Part shown: in pieces, positions 34,079-45,890 of the stretch
How the letters are laid out: each line of letters opens with the position of its first letter
Numbering within the stretch: position 1 is the stretch's first letter
Origin: Semisulcospira habei
Taxonomy: Eukaryota > Mollusca > Gastropoda > Semisulcospiridae
Length of the DNA: 64,000 bases
Direction: 5' to 3'
NCBI GenBank assembly: GCA_036245525.1
Contig: BTPG01000003.1
Span: 134,343,362-134,407,361, forward strand
The notes under the pieces: generated by a model
What the model saw: the letters and a program-made list of their open reading frames with translations, nothing else
Databases searched by the model: none
What the model was told of the DNA's origin: nothing
Program-made: the position numbers and the translations under genes

Positions 34079-34739
34079 AACATTTTATACGCAAGATAAA
34101 GTTTTAGACGAAACGTCTCTCTTACAAACTGTCCTGTTAGAAAAGAAACAGTAACAGCAAATAGTACGAGAAACACAATAACACAATAAATCGAAACATG
34201 AAGAAACAAACTGAAAAAAAAAAAAAATACAAAAGCAATGCAAATACTGCTCACACATATCAATAACAGTGAATAATATATATATAAGTAGTCCGTTCAT
34301 GTAGTAAGTTACTGAAGTTACTGTAACAAGTAGTATGCATCGATTAAATGTGAACTGTTTGTTTACGTTCAGCAGTCTGATGGTTTTAAACTTTCCGTCA
34401 GTGGGAGAGGGACCAGGCACAGTTAACTTTACCCTTCGACGTTACAATGAGTTAAGTTTCTTTAAATGTACCTCACTGCATCCATCCCAGATAGTGGAGC
34501 AGTAATCACAGTGTGTCTTAATATGGGCATGGAGAAAAAAATCTTCTAGTGTCAGTGCTAACTATTTGACTTAGCTTTGATAGCAGGAATAGATTTTTAG
34601 ATATTGTTTGGCATGTGTTTTCGATATGTGGTTCCAAGCTGAGCTGGTTTTCTACAAGAATACGATGTTTGTTTTTTTTTTTAAACTTGATCAAGGGGCT
34701 CAGAGTTCAGGTATAATGTTAAGGGCAGGAGACCACGTT

Positions 34740-36030
34740 CATATTTTTGGCTTGAAGTAATCAACATACTCTTTGTCTTTTGGACACTAAATATCATATG
34801 ATTATGTTGGCACTAGCTTGAAACCTCATAAAACCTTTGCTGGTGAACTTCGTTTATTTTTGGCACTTCGCTGTTTGATTATGTACGGTAGTGTCATCAG
34901 CAAATAAGTCACATATTGCATCGGGATGTGAGATAGAGAGAATGGTAAATCATTGATAATTATGTTGAATAACAATGGGCCCAAAATTGACCCCTGAGGA
35001 AGACCACACGTTACTAAACCTTCACTCAAGTAATTAACATTAAGCAAAACGTTCTGTCTTCGGTCAGTTAGATAGGATGATATCAGATGTACTGTATTGG
35101 AATCGATGTGATACATCAGTAGTTTTTTTTTGTAATAAGATAGAGTGGTTGACTAAATCAAAAGCTTTTTTAAGGTCAAGAAAAACAGCACCTGATAACT
35201 GTGAATTATTAATGGCTGTAAGCTAGTTATCAATGACATGTATAAGGGCAGTTTGGCAAGTGTTTTGTGGGCGAAACCCAGACTGCATTTTACTGAGTAG
35301 ACAGTTTTGTTCTAGAAAATTTTGCAGATGTGTATGGATATGTTTTTCAATAGGTTTTGAGATGACTGGTAGAATGGAGATAGGTCTATAATCATTCAAT
35401 GAGTTTAAGATTTTTCTTTTGGGAAGGGAAATAACCTTAGCTGTTTTTAACTCATCAGGGAAAATGTTTATTTGAAGAGAAAGATTGTAAATGAACGTTA
35501 GCATCGCAACTGATGCCATCTGAACCACATGACCTCTTTTTCATATTAGATATATAGTTACCCACGTCAAAAACAGTCATTGGGGGGAGTGAGAAAACAC
35601 AACCAGCAGTACTGTTACTATGAAATCGTAGTTGCTCAGAACATTGGTAATTCACAGGATCATTTGTATTAGTGCGTGCTAAAGTCTCAGCTATGCTAAG
35701 AAAGTGGGTATTGAAGGTATCTGCAGTGAGCTCAGGTGCAACGTGCACATCTCTATGATTGTGACCTTTAGTAAAGGTGTTGATAACTTGCAAAACAGAG
35801 CACAGGTCATAACCGTCTGCAATGATCTGTTTAGCATGTTGTCTTTAAACTTTTGGGACTTAAGATTTGACAAAATTTCTTTGTTTTTTATAGTAAACAA
35901 ATTTCTTTTCTATCGTAAGTTATCTCTCAGTTGCATGACTTCTTTTATTTCTCCAGTTAGCCATTCAGGGATTGTGGGATGTTTTACACGTTTCGTTCGC
36001 ACTGGGGCATGTTTATCTAGAACACTGAAC
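34740..36030 (-). mobile_element. CR1-like LINE fragment, minus strand
   Basis: Reads from a linker (LDKHAPVRTKRVKHPTIPEW, about 36015-35955) into RT: LNDYRPISILPVISKPIEKH, LSKMQSGFRPQNTCQTAL, ISSYLTDRRQNVLLN and CGLPQGSILGPLLFN. It stops around the catalytic box (MQYVTYLLMTL region, the DD not preserved). It contains multiple stops and frameshifts and no 3' end. Same family as 36230-38368, in head-to-head orientation. Confidence 0.8.
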
Positions 36031-36229
36031 TCTCATTTGTGACACATACCGTGTTTGGAAATCTTATTGTGTGTCATTACTTATTGCATAAATTAGATCA
36101 TTCTTTGTGTTAAACCTGTTATCGGGTATTTAGCTACGGTTATTTTGCTTTACTTTCTCATTCTCTTGTCACTTCACATGTGCAACCAGTTTCTTTTTTC
36201 TCCCTTTATCATGTTGTCAGAAAGACAGA

Positions 36230-38174
36230 TGTCACCAAATACCAACAACCCAGATCGTCTCTTGAACATTGGCCACCTTAATGTATATGATCTATACACC
36301 GCCGCATGGATTAAGAGTCTTGTCACGTAGAAAGTTTATTTCTTGAATTGAAATGTGACAAATCTTCTCCCACACATATCGGATATATTTATCGCACCCC
36401 TTCAGATACATTCTCATGGTATGATGATTTTGTTATAAACCTTCTAGGCGATTTTAATATTGACCTCTAAAGACGGGTCATGCGGCGTGGAATTACACAA
36501 CCTCATTATTTGGCCTTAATCAGATGGTTCGGTCTCCCACAAGAGTTTCTTTGTCATCAACCACATTGATTGACCACGTCTACCATACAAATATATCTGC
36601 TGTCAAGAACGTCCATGTGCCGAATGTAGCCATTAGTGATCACTTTCAGAATTGTTTTAATCTTTCAGTTAAACGTGATAAACCCCAGCACAAACAAGAC
36701 ACTACTATCACCTACAGGTCTTACAAAAAGTTAACACTGATTACTTTCTTCATGACCTATCAAACACGCCCTTTCGCCTTATTTATAACACTAATGATCC
36801 CAATGAAGCCCTAGCGCTTTGGAACAAGCTGTTTCTTTGGGTCCTAGATAAACATGCCCCACTAAGGACTAAACGAATTAAACATCCTACCCTTCCGCCA
36901 TGGTAGTCAAAGGACATCATTCACACAATGAAAATAAGAGATGACTTAAAACGGTGGAAAAAAATTGCAGATTTCAGGAAACAACTTAATTTTGCAAAAT
37001 CCTTAGAAAATCCCAGAAAACATTTGCAGAAAAAGGTAATTGCAGAGGGCAAAGATACACGAAGTGTCTGGAATGTAATCAATTTGTTTACAAAGAGGAA
37101 GAGTTCCGTCAATGATGCTACCTATCCAGGCATGGATCCAGACGACTTCAATTCCCATTTTTTAAATATGGCTGAGTCCCATATAAAGTCCTTATCCACT
37201 AGCAGTGATAGTTACAGTTGTTCTGATAAACTGCACACACACTGTGAGTCTGCAGCAGGTGTGTCCTTCTCCATACCTCTTTTGACAGTTTTTGAAGTTG
37301 GTAAATATATTTCTACTGTAACCAGTAAATCGTGTGGCCTGGATAGCATAAACAACATGGTACTGAAATTGCCACTTCCATACACAGCTGAAACCTTGAC
37401 ATTTATTTTCAACCTTTCTATCATGCAAGGTATTTTTTCCAGATGCCATGAAAGATGCTAAAGATGTCCCCATTCCCAAATGTAAAGATCCCAAAAGTCC
37501 AAACGATTTCCGTCCTATTTCAATGTTTCCAATATTATCGAAGCCTATAGAAAGACACGTTCACAAGCACCTACTCCAATTCTTGGAGATTCAATGCCTA
37601 CTTATATCTCTTCAGTCCGGTTTTAGGCATAAACACTCGTGTCATACTGCACTCGTTCACATCGTCAACTCTTGGCTCTCATCAATAAATAATTCCAAAT
37701 TAAATGGTGCAGTTTTTCTGGACCTAAACAAAGCATTTGCTTTAGTCGATCACAACATTCTTTTAAATAAACTTTCAGTATATTAGCTTGATTCGAACTC
37801 TATAGCGTTTTTCTCCTCCTATCTAAGTAACGGCCGACAGAAGGTGTACTCGAACGGAAGGTATTCGAAAAAAGGTATAGTGAGGCACATAGTTCCCCAA
37901 GGATCTATCCTAAGGCCTCTTTCATTTTCTTTATTCATCAATGACCTGTCTCTTTCCATCTCAAATCCTGAGGTAAAATGCGAACTCTTTCCTGACGATT
38001 CAACGCTGCATACGTCAGACAATCGTGACACGACGCTAAATTGTATCCTCCAGCAACGTCTTGATGAAGTGTCAGATTGGTAGACGCAAAATCGCATGCT
38101 ACTCAGTACTTCTAAAACCAACAGCATGTTGATAACAACCCGCCAAAAGCATCAGCTACATCCTGCCCCTCCGA

Positions 38175-38226
<52 letters not shown>

Positions 38227-38368
38227 GGGCAATAAACCTATCCGACAGGTGTCCAAGCACAGCCTCCTGGGAGTTGTAATTGACGACCAGCTCAACTGGT
38301 CGTCGCATATCGACAGTTTGTGCAGAACCTTGTCCAGGAATGTATTTCTGCTATCTAAACTTAGACAC
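36230..38368 (+). mobile_element. CR1-like LINE fragment, plus strand
   Basis: Partial endonuclease (LLNIGHLNVYDLY, GDFNIDL, TTLIDHVYHTNI, ISDHF), the same linker (LDKHAPLRTKRIKHPTLPPW), then RT (PNDFRPISMFPILSKPIERH, LISLQSGFRHKHSCHTAL, VFLDLNKAFALVDH, VPQGSILRPLSFS). The catalytic box reads LFPDDSTLH. Several stops and frameshifts. It ends abruptly at LLSKLRH, where another LINE begins, so it was interrupted and its distal part is not found downstream. Confidence 0.8.
38178..38229 (+). repeat. T28-G24 homopolymer pair
   Basis: A run of T (38178-38205) passes directly into a run of G (38206-38229) within the CR1-like LINE, replacing about 17 codons. Length may be affected by assembly. Confidence 0.8.
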
Positions 38369-41291
38369 ATGGGCACATGGAATGTCAAGACCATGTACCA
38401 GAGCGGGAAGTCCGCCCAGATAGCAGCGGAAATGCAAAAGTACAACCTTTCCCTGTTAGGTATCAGTGAAGCCAGATGGACGCAGTCTGGCCAGAAAAGG
38501 CTGTTAAGTGGGGAGATGATTCTGTATTCCGGTCATGAAGAGGAGAATGCCCCCCATACAGAAGGTGTAGCATTCATGCTGTCACCAGTGGCACAAAGAG
38601 CGCTGGTTGGCTGGGAACCTCTTGGGCCAAGAATTATCACAGCAGCCTTTAGAACTAGGAGAAAGATCTAGTTGAACGTCATCCAGTGTTATGCGCCCAC
38701 CAATGACAATGACGAGGAAGAGAAACAAGAGTTCTACGACTGACTCCAGAGTGCTGTGGACAAATGTGTGGAGCGAGACATCACCATCGTCATGGGTGAT
38801 TTTAATGCCAAAATAGGGGAGGACAACACCGGATACGAAGAGGTGATGGGGAGACAAGGACTAGGGGAGATGCGTGAGAACGGGGAGAGGTTCGTAGACT
38901 TTTGTGCTCTAAACAGACTTGTCATTGGAGGCAGCATCTTCCCACACAGAAGAATACACAAGGCAACGTGGGTTTCACCTGACCATACAACAGAGAACCA
39001 AATAGACCATATCTGCATTAGCAAGAAATTTAGAAGATCCTTTCAAGACGTTCGAGTGAGGAGGGGAGCAGATGTCGCCTCAGACCATCATCTGCTTATC
39101 CTAAGAATAAAGTTCAAGTTAAAGAAAAGAAGCACAGGAAGAACAAGAAGACAGCGCTATAATGTAGGCCTTCCGAGAGAGACTGAAGTGAGAGAAGATT
39201 TCAAACTGGTGCTGTCCAACCAGTTTCAAGCGCTACAGGAGCTAGTAAATGAAGAGGAGGCACTCACCACAGAGCAGCAGTGGAAGGCAGTTAGAGAGGC
39301 ACTGAACTCAACCTGCGAATACACTGTGGGGTTCAAGAAACACCATCGCAAGGACTGGCACAGACCTTGAAGAAGATAGAAGTGAGGAAGCAGAAGAAAA
39401 CAGTTGTCAACAACAGTCGCACGAGAGCGGCCAAAGCAAGGGCACATGAGGAATACTCGGAAGCCAACCGCGAGGTGAAGAGGAGTATCAAGGCAGTCAA
39501 GTGAGCCTACACAGATAGCCTAGCAGCAGAGGCGGAAAAGGCAACAGGCAGCGGCAATCTGAAACAGCTATACAACATTACCAGAAGACTGTCAGGCAAG
39601 TATGGCCATACAGAAAGACCAGTAAAAGACAAAGAAGGCAAACCTATTGCAGACAGAGCAGACCAACTTGACAGATGGGCCGAGTATTTTGAAGAGTTAC
39701 TGAACACACCCACCCCACCCGACCCCACAGACATCCAGCCAGCAGAGACTGACCTACCCATCAGCTGTGACAGACCCAGCCGGGAAGAGATCAGAAGAGC
39801 AGTGGCATATGCTTTTGAAGAACGGCAAAGCAGCAGGGCCAGATGGAATCCCAGCGGAGGCTCTGAAAGCAGACCTAGAAACAACAGTAGAGATGCTTTA
39901 CCCAATGTTTGGAAAGATCTGGGAAGAGGAGGTGATGCCGGCTGACTGGAAGAAAGGGTACCTAATTAAGCTTCCCAAGAAAGGCGACCTCAGCAAGTGT
40001 TCCAACTACAGAGGAATCACCTTGCTGTCAGTACCAGGAAAGGTCTTCAACAGGATCATCCTAGAGAGAATGAAGAGCTCCGTCGACCCCCAGCTGAGAG
40101 ACCAGCAAGCAGGATTCCGGAAAAAAACGATCATGTACAGACCAGATTGCCACTCTCCGCATCATCGTGGAGCAGTCTCCGGAGTGGAGCTTCCCGCTGT
40201 ACGTCAACTTTGTGGATTACGAGAAAGCATTTGACAGCGTGGACCGAGAGGCTTTGTGGAAACTCCTAAGACATTATGCTGCCTGATCAATAGCAGCTAC
40301 GATGGCATGACATGTCGCGTGATCCACGAAGGGCAGTTCACCAGGGAGCTCCAGGTCAGAAGCGGCGTCAGGCAAGGGTGTTTACTGTCTCCGTTCCTCT
40401 TCCTACTGGCCATATACTGGGTCATAAAGAGGACCACAGAGCAGAGAAGAATTGGAATACAGTGGACACTGTGAACACAGCTTGATGACCTTGATTTTGC
40501 AGACGACTTGGCGTTACTGTCCCACACTCATTAATAAATGCAGGACAAGTCCATGAGGCTTGCTGACATCTCGTCCCAGGTGGGCCTCACCATCCACAAA
40601 CAGAAAACAAAGACAATGAGGCTGAATGCAACCAGTGAAGAACAAGTCTTGCTTGCTTGCACCCCACTGGAGGAGGTGGAGTCCTTAACCTATCTCGGGA
40701 GCATCATCGACAAAAAAGGTGGCCCTGATGCAGATATCAGAGCACGAATCAGTAAAGCCAGAGCAGCCTTTCTCCAGCTGAAAAAAAAGTGTGGAGTTCC
40801 AGAGAGCTGTCACAACACACCAAAGTCCGGATTTTCAACTCGAACGTAAAAGCAGTTCTTCTATATGAGCAGAGACTTGCAGGTTGACAAAAACCACAGC
40901 CAACAGAGTACAGATCTTCATTAACAGATGCCTTAGAAGAATCTTGAAAATCCACTGGCCAGAGAAGATCAGCAACATCAGACTCTGGGAGAGAACAGAG
41001 CAGATAACAGCAGAGAATGAAATTGGGCGAAGAAGATGGGGATGGATTGGTCAAAGTCTGAGAAAGCCAGTTTCCGGTATCACTAGGCAGGCATTGTCAT
41101 GGAACCCCCAGGGAAAGAGGAAAAGAGGCAGGCCGAGAAACACATGTCGTCGAGACCTCCAAGCAGACATCAAGAGACTGGGAACCACCTGGAGTAAAAT
41201 TGAAGGAGAAGCACAGGACAGGAGTTGCTGGAGGTCTCTCGTCGACGGCCTATACCCTGGGAGGGGTGACAGGCGTAAGTAAGTAAGTAAC
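38369..41291 (+). mobile_element. Endonuclease/RT LINE (RTE-like, clade uncertain) with GTAA tail
   Basis: Starts MGTWNVKTMYQSGKSAQIAA (endonuclease), then ISEARWTQSG, VMGDFNAKIGED, ATWVSPDHTTENQIDHICI and DVASDHHLL; RT with GKAAGPDGIPAEALKAD, SNYRGITLLSVPGKVF, NFVDYEKAFDSVDREA, VRQGCLLSPFLFL and LDFADDLALLSHT; and the C-terminal region RRWGWIGQSLRKP ... [10 protein letters not shown]. It ends in (GTAA)4 at 41278-41291. It carries stops at about 38669, 38742, 39369 and 39504 and frameshifts near 39830, 40140 and 40270. Nearly complete in length (2.9 kb) but inactive. The copy at 50552-54045 is a relative. Confidence 0.88.
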
Positions 41292-42390
41292 ACTCATAAT
41301 CCATATATTACGTGACATTTTAAAAATATTTTTAAATGATAATATTAAAAGGAGAGCCAAACTGACACGATATGGTCGCGTCTTGCTTTGCGACCATCAA
41401 ACCTAGAATCTTTGTACTTGGCAGGCTTATTGTCCGTTGGATGGCCTTTACTGAAATACCTGCTTAAATGACTTGTGATAAAGGTCAAGGTCACAAAAAA
41501 CAATGATGGCGCAAAAAGTGCATTTTTGTTAACTGTTTTCTTCTTCTCGCATACTAAAACGGTCACTGTACTAAAAAAAATGTAAGAAAATGTTAGCAAA
41601 TGATTAAAATTGTGCTTGTTTAGTTTCGTTATTAGCCGTTTCATATAAGTCCAGGACACACTCTTGCTATAGTAAGGCACAAAATATATTGTATGAAAAG
41701 TAAATATACCATTCCTGCGTTAGAAGACAAATTGATGAAAATGCAAGCTTCAAAAACTCTCTCACATCAAACATGAATGACCTAGGTCCCATATCAAGGT
41801 CACGTAAGACCATTTAGTATTTGGCTAAGTGTAGGTAGAGAAAGTTATTAAACGCACATGCGATTTAGTGGCGTGTCAATAGGGCTAGTGTACATACTTA
41901 TTGTTCTGCGTCATAATGCTCAAAGTCACAAAAAGGATAAAGGTAAAAATATCTTGCACGTAATTCGTATATATCGTATTCATTTTATCGTTGTCAACCC
42001 TCTATAAAAGTAGTCAGCGTGCAGAGTTTCCTTTGGAATAGCCATAGGAAGTTTCCTTTGGAATAGCCGTAGGAAGTTGAAAATATATCTTTAAGTCTTT
42101 GTCACATTTGCTCTTGCATCAGCTCTGTGCACCACCACTTTGCTTTCTTACAGCCAAACCTGTTCCCCCAGCTATGTTTACTCTTGCAAACACATTTCTC
42201 AAATGATTTACAGGCTATTGTGAGTTTCCAAACTGGCAGCTAGGACGACAGGATTTCCATCTCCATCCTTCTCTAGACGGTGCTCTCTGCTTAGCAGGGT
42301 GAGACGACACAAGCTACAGCCGATACTAAAATGTAAACCATTCGACTGGAATCATAATAACGCAAGAAACAAACGAAAAACATGCATTAC
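41292..42390. other. Non-coding stretch
   Basis: AT-rich, no gene seen. A 25-bp unit (gtttcctttggaatagcc-tagga) is tandemly doubled at 42026-42076. Short 'aaggtcaaggtcac' traces may be remnants of the molluscan repeat. Confidence 0.5.
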
Positions 42391-42420
42391 CTGTCGTTGT
42401 GGACGGAACGGTAGTTGTTC
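42391..42420 (-). CDS. Putative 30-bp micro-exon (Thr-rich linker)
   Basis: On the minus strand, a polypyrimidine tract and acceptor (gctttttttcag) precede exactly 30 bases, and a donor (GTAATG) follows. In phase 1-1 it encodes about ten residues, TTVPSTT flanked by split Gly codons, a typical spacer between extracellular domains. Phase matches the exons at 43020-43298 and 11896-12246. Short exons are easily mimicked by chance, but both splice sites and phase agree. Confidence 0.5.
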
Positions 42421-42665
42421 CTGAAAAAAAGCAATTAATCATATAACAGAACACAATCAAACAAAACGGAAGATAGGCATGGAGTAGTTTACAGATACGC
42501 CTACATGTTTGCCGCGCTGCAGAACATTCTAGCATTCTGATGATTCTAGCATAACGTTGAAAAACACTCCTGGCGTGTGCGAATGGTGGGTGGATAGATG
42601 AACATGTAGCTTGTAAGTATAATAGACCGGGTGCAAAGACCGTTTTAATTAATGTGCTTGCTGAA

Positions 42666-42668
<3 letters not shown>

Positions 42669-42727
<59 letters not shown>

Positions 42728-42799
42728 ACCATCACATACACACACACACACACACACATACGCACACACACACAAATACACAAACACACACACACAAAC

Positions 42800-42878
<79 letters not shown>
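42669..42878. repeat. (CA)n microsatellite with interruptions
   Basis: About 210 bp of CA with CATACACACCATCACATA and CAAA interruptions around 42720-42800. Lies in the putative intron between the two minus-strand exons. Confidence 0.97.
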
Positions 42879-42879
<1 letters not shown>

Positions 42880-43019
42880 CAATGAAGGAGATCGAGAGAA
42901 AAGACACTGAGACTCACGCAATTGTAACGATCGACATGACTGTGCTTGACCACTGGATGGAGGAGGACCAATGCATGAAACAAGGCAAACAATTGACCCT
43001 CCAGCGTGTGCTTCCTCAC

Positions 43020-43298
43020 TGAAGTTAAAGTTGTACTTGTACGTCTGAGTGTTATTTAAGAAATGATTCATACAGGCGCAGCCAGCCGTGTTCAAAGTTG
43101 TATCACAGCTTGCTGCGTTGAAGGGTGTTGCACACGGAAAATCAGCGCGCCCACCATTTGGCGTAAAACTAAAGCGAACAAATGAACCTAGAGGTGTACA
43201 TCCTCCCAACAAAGTTGTGTCAATCGTACACATTATGGGGTTTGCTCCTTCCACAAATGCATCTGGGCACTCTGTGTAGAACGCGTTTTGGCCCCGAC
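43020..43298 (-). CDS. Cysteine-rich extracellular domain exon
   Basis: A 279-bp exon (93 codons, phase 1-1) on the minus strand. Acceptor tttgtttacag, donor GTGAGG. It encodes FYTECPDAFVEGANPIMC, a Cys-containing segment TLLGGCTPLGSFVRFSF, DFPCATPFNAASCD, and GCACMNHFLNNTQTYKYNF. Eight cysteines with two N-x-S/T sites (NNT, NFS) point to a secreted or surface domain with disulfides. The pattern of Cys in strands with a C-terminal YKYNF strand could be an Ig-like variant, but the Trp is missing. No function is assigned. It is 700 bp from the left end of the Polinton, which would therefore lie in an upstream intron or in the 5' flank of this gene. Confidence 0.65.
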
Positions 43299-44004
43299 CT
43301 GTAAACAAACAAAACCTTATACCAACATCGAAGTTCAACTTTTCATCAGCTAGCGCATCAAAGTTAATATCTGATTTGACTTATGCCACAAGCACAATTT
43401 CAAATGATCTGCTTAAAGCGATCTGCTCCATTGATGGCTTGGATTGCAAAAGATTAAAAAAGAAAAAAAACAGATTCTCCATGTTGATCTACAATCCATG
43501 TGAGTAATCGAAGTTACCACTGCCCATGGCTCGTGTCAGTGGAAGTTTCCTATATGTACAACGGAAACAAAGAGCTTAAAAGTCTTTTATTTGACGACAT
43601 TTAAACTTCATAAGTTGAAATGGACCTGCAAGAAAGGGTTAATAGTTCGCAATATCTCATTCATAATTGTTTTTAGTATGTCTTACAATTATGCTGGACA
43701 AAAGGGCTTAACTTATAAAGTTTACATGTAAAATGAAAGACTTTTCCTCAGATCTTCTCTTCTATTGAGGAGAAGGCCTGATTATGAAAAAGTGCCTATT
43801 ATGAAACACCTTGCTCTCGTCAAAACGGAATAACTTTCCAAATTCTGTCTGTGCAGTAATATAGAGCTACTTTACTGAGACTTATTTACGGTACAAAAAT
43901 GCCAGGCATGATGAAAACGAAAACACGCAGAGAAAATGTCAATTTTGACCCTTCTGCTTCTTATTTATCAACATTTTGAAACATATAAATCAGCATTCAG
44001 TTAG
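43299..44004. other. Flank of the Polinton, no features recognised
   Basis: AT-rich, intron-like. No repeat or gene seen. Confidence 0.5.
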
Positions 44005-44243
44005 AGAGAGAAGATGTGGGGCTACAACCACGCCCATTTCGTAATCAAATAATTATTCTAATTAACTAGCTATTCAGACAAACCCCCGCCAACCAATACC
44101 ACCGATGCTTCAATTGTCTAGCTTTATTAATTCCATTCTAAGAATCATTCAAGCAACGATTTTTTATCAGCTGTCAACCCGTGATTATTAAGGCAGATTC
44201 CCCACCTTACCTAAATAATTAATGCTGTCATTGACTTCTTTTA
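44005..44243 (+). repeat. Polinton left terminal inverted repeat
   Basis: Its first 36 bp match the right end except one base. Further in, identity drops to roughly 70-75% with blocks such as 'gcaacgattttt', 'attattaaggcagat' and 'ctaaataattaatgctg'. Confidence 0.9.
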
Positions 44244-44269
44244 ACAAAATTATTATATTACGTTTTAAA

Positions 44270-44779
44270 ATGAACCAAAATGAATTACTTCTTCTAAGCG
44301 ATATCTGTGCTGTAGAGAACAAAGACTTAGACTCTAAAAGACAAAGGCTTCTCTCTGTAGTTGTTTCTGGAAAATCAAAAGATTTTCTCGATAAACAATA
44401 CATGGCAGAAGACATAGAGTCTCTCACCGCCGACGAGCTAATCAAACTTCATGCTAAATATGAAAATCACATTGCTTCACTAATGACCCGTGATTTGAGT
44501 CGATCTCTTGTCTGCCTATATACAAAAGCTGTGAGTCACTTCCTGCCTGTTGATAGTGACAGTTTATCACATGATCTCGAAAGCAACCCCATTGTTTCAA
44601 GTTGAATCGGCAAATTAGCATGCCTCATGTTTTACAAGTTTGGAAATTACCTTGTGCCTGTGGTAACCTTGCTTGTAACTGGGAGTCATATTGATTTTTC
44701 TAAAATAAATTTTAAATTAGAAGAAAATGGACAAGACCCAGACGACTCCACATCAGAGTCCTGTCTTGACACAAGTTGA
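44270..44779 (+). pseudogene. Polinton small protein A (uncharacterised, conserved)
   Basis: 170 codons from ATG (MNQNELLLLSDICAVENKD), broken by an in-frame TGA at 44603-44605. Middle part: SLTADELIKLHAKYENHIA and SLVCLYTKAVSHFLPVD. The part after the stop stays in frame and contains a hydrophobic segment (GNYLVPVVTLLVTGSHI), probably a membrane anchor. I recognise this as the usual first gene of invertebrate Polinton-like elements. Its role is unknown. Its 3' end overlaps the next gene by 53 bp in another frame. Confidence 0.65.
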
Positions 44780-45188
44780 AACGGTGACTAAGGTTAAAAG
44801 TCCAGGTCGAATAGAGGCTGGGAAAAGAGTAGCTGAATATAACAGACCAAAAAAAAAATTACAGCTTCAAGCATTAACAGAAAAGACTCAAGTAACTGAC
44901 ACACCGTCAACAGCTCCAACCCCAGCGCAAGTGTAACTACCGCCAGGGCCAACACCCTCACACTCCCAAAAAAGTGAGAGACAAACAACTGAGTCTAAAC
45001 CTGAAACAACAAAATATATAGTTGCTGGATTTGTTCTCGGATACGGTTACTTAGGTTACCAATTATACAAAAAATACAAACCAAACACTCGAACAGTGTC
45101 CACAAAATCAAACACTCCAAAAACAAAAGAAGAAGTCTCCACATTACCAGCAACACCCAAAGCCGTGGACCCATTTTACATGCAGTAA
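44727..45188 (+). pseudogene. Polinton small protein B, single membrane segment
   Basis: 154 codons from MDKTQTTPHQSPVL. Lys/Thr/Pro-rich N-terminus, in-frame TAA at 44934-44936, then a hydrophobic stretch (YIVAGFVLGYGYLGYQLY) followed by KKY and a polar tail ending DPFYMQ. Looks like a membrane-anchored protein with long low-complexity arms. Function unknown. Confidence 0.6.
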
Positions 45189-45224
45189 ATAAATTTATTA
45201 TTTTAATTTTTGTGGAATAAGAAA

Positions 45225-45455
45225 ATGAGCGACACAAAGAACATAATGAACCTTGTCTATCACTCTGCTGTAATAAGCGGGCTAACAGTTGCTTATTCTA
45301 TGCTGGAAAAAAGTCTTCTCAAAATGAAATCTGCAGACTTGAGTAGATTAGACTTTGAAGACAGTGCTAAGCTAGTTGCAGTTGTAACAGCGTCAATTGC
45401 TACAAAAGACTTTCTCATCAAGCAAGGAATTATTCCAGAAAATGTTTCTAAGTAA
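45225..45455 (+). CDS. Polinton small protein C (conserved, membrane-associated)
   Basis: 76 codons and intact, starting MSDTKNIMNLVYHSAVISGL. The N-terminal half is hydrophobic (VISGLTVAYSML), followed by a DFEDSAKLVAVVTASIATKDFL helix and a short tail. The start is the first ATG after the stop of gene B (36 bp away). I recognise this small protein as recurrent between the first genes and the integrase of such elements. Function unknown. Confidence 0.6.
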   Translation: MSDTKNIMNLVYHSAVISGLTVAYSMLEKSLLKMKSADLSRLDFEDSAKLVAVVTASIATKDFLIKQGIIPENVSK

Positions 45456-45464
45456 ATAAAAAAT

Positions 45465-45890
45465 ATGGCAACTATAGCTATTATGATTGGCAATGCATTG
45501 GCTTTCAGTGGATCAAACTATCTCTTTTCAAAAATGGGAAGAGAAGAATCAGCAGAAGAAATGAAGCATCACAATGAGGCATCTGAAAAACTAGCTCAAG
45601 CCCAACAAGACTACGAGAAGAAAAGAATTGAGAAAAATGATTTTATCAATGAAAAACTCAGACTTGAAGGTCACGCACAGCATACATTTTCAAATGTCAA
45701 TGATGCGATCAAAGAATATTTTCTTGTTACTGGTGAAGACATGACCATCCCCCAACCAAACTTTAGCGACTACTATCAACCAAGTCCAAAACAAAGAAAT
45801 GGAGAAATAATATTTGTTTTAGTGGGAATGACATTTGTTTATTTTACAGGAGTTTTTATTGCTAGAAAAAATGACCGACGTCGGAAATAA
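45465..45890 (+). CDS. Polinton small protein D (coiled coil, two membrane segments)
   Basis: 141 codons, intact. It begins MATIAIMIGNALAFSGSNYL (hydrophobic), then a charged coiled-coil region (EEMKHHNEASEKLAQAQQDY and on, through about residue 75), NFSDYYQPSPKQ, and a C-terminal membrane segment (IIFVLVGMTFVYFTGVFIA) with a basic end (RKNDRRRK). It overlaps the integrase start by 20 bp. Conserved beside the integrase in related elements. Possibly a virion membrane or scaffold protein, which is only a guess from its shape. Confidence 0.65.
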   Translation: MATIAIMIGNALAFSGSNYLFSKMGREESAEEMKHHNEASEKLAQAQQDYEKKRIEKNDFINEKLRLEGHAQHTFSNVNDAIKEYFLVTGEDMTIPQPNFSDYYQPSPKQRNGEIIFVLVGMTFVYFTGVFIARKNDRRRK

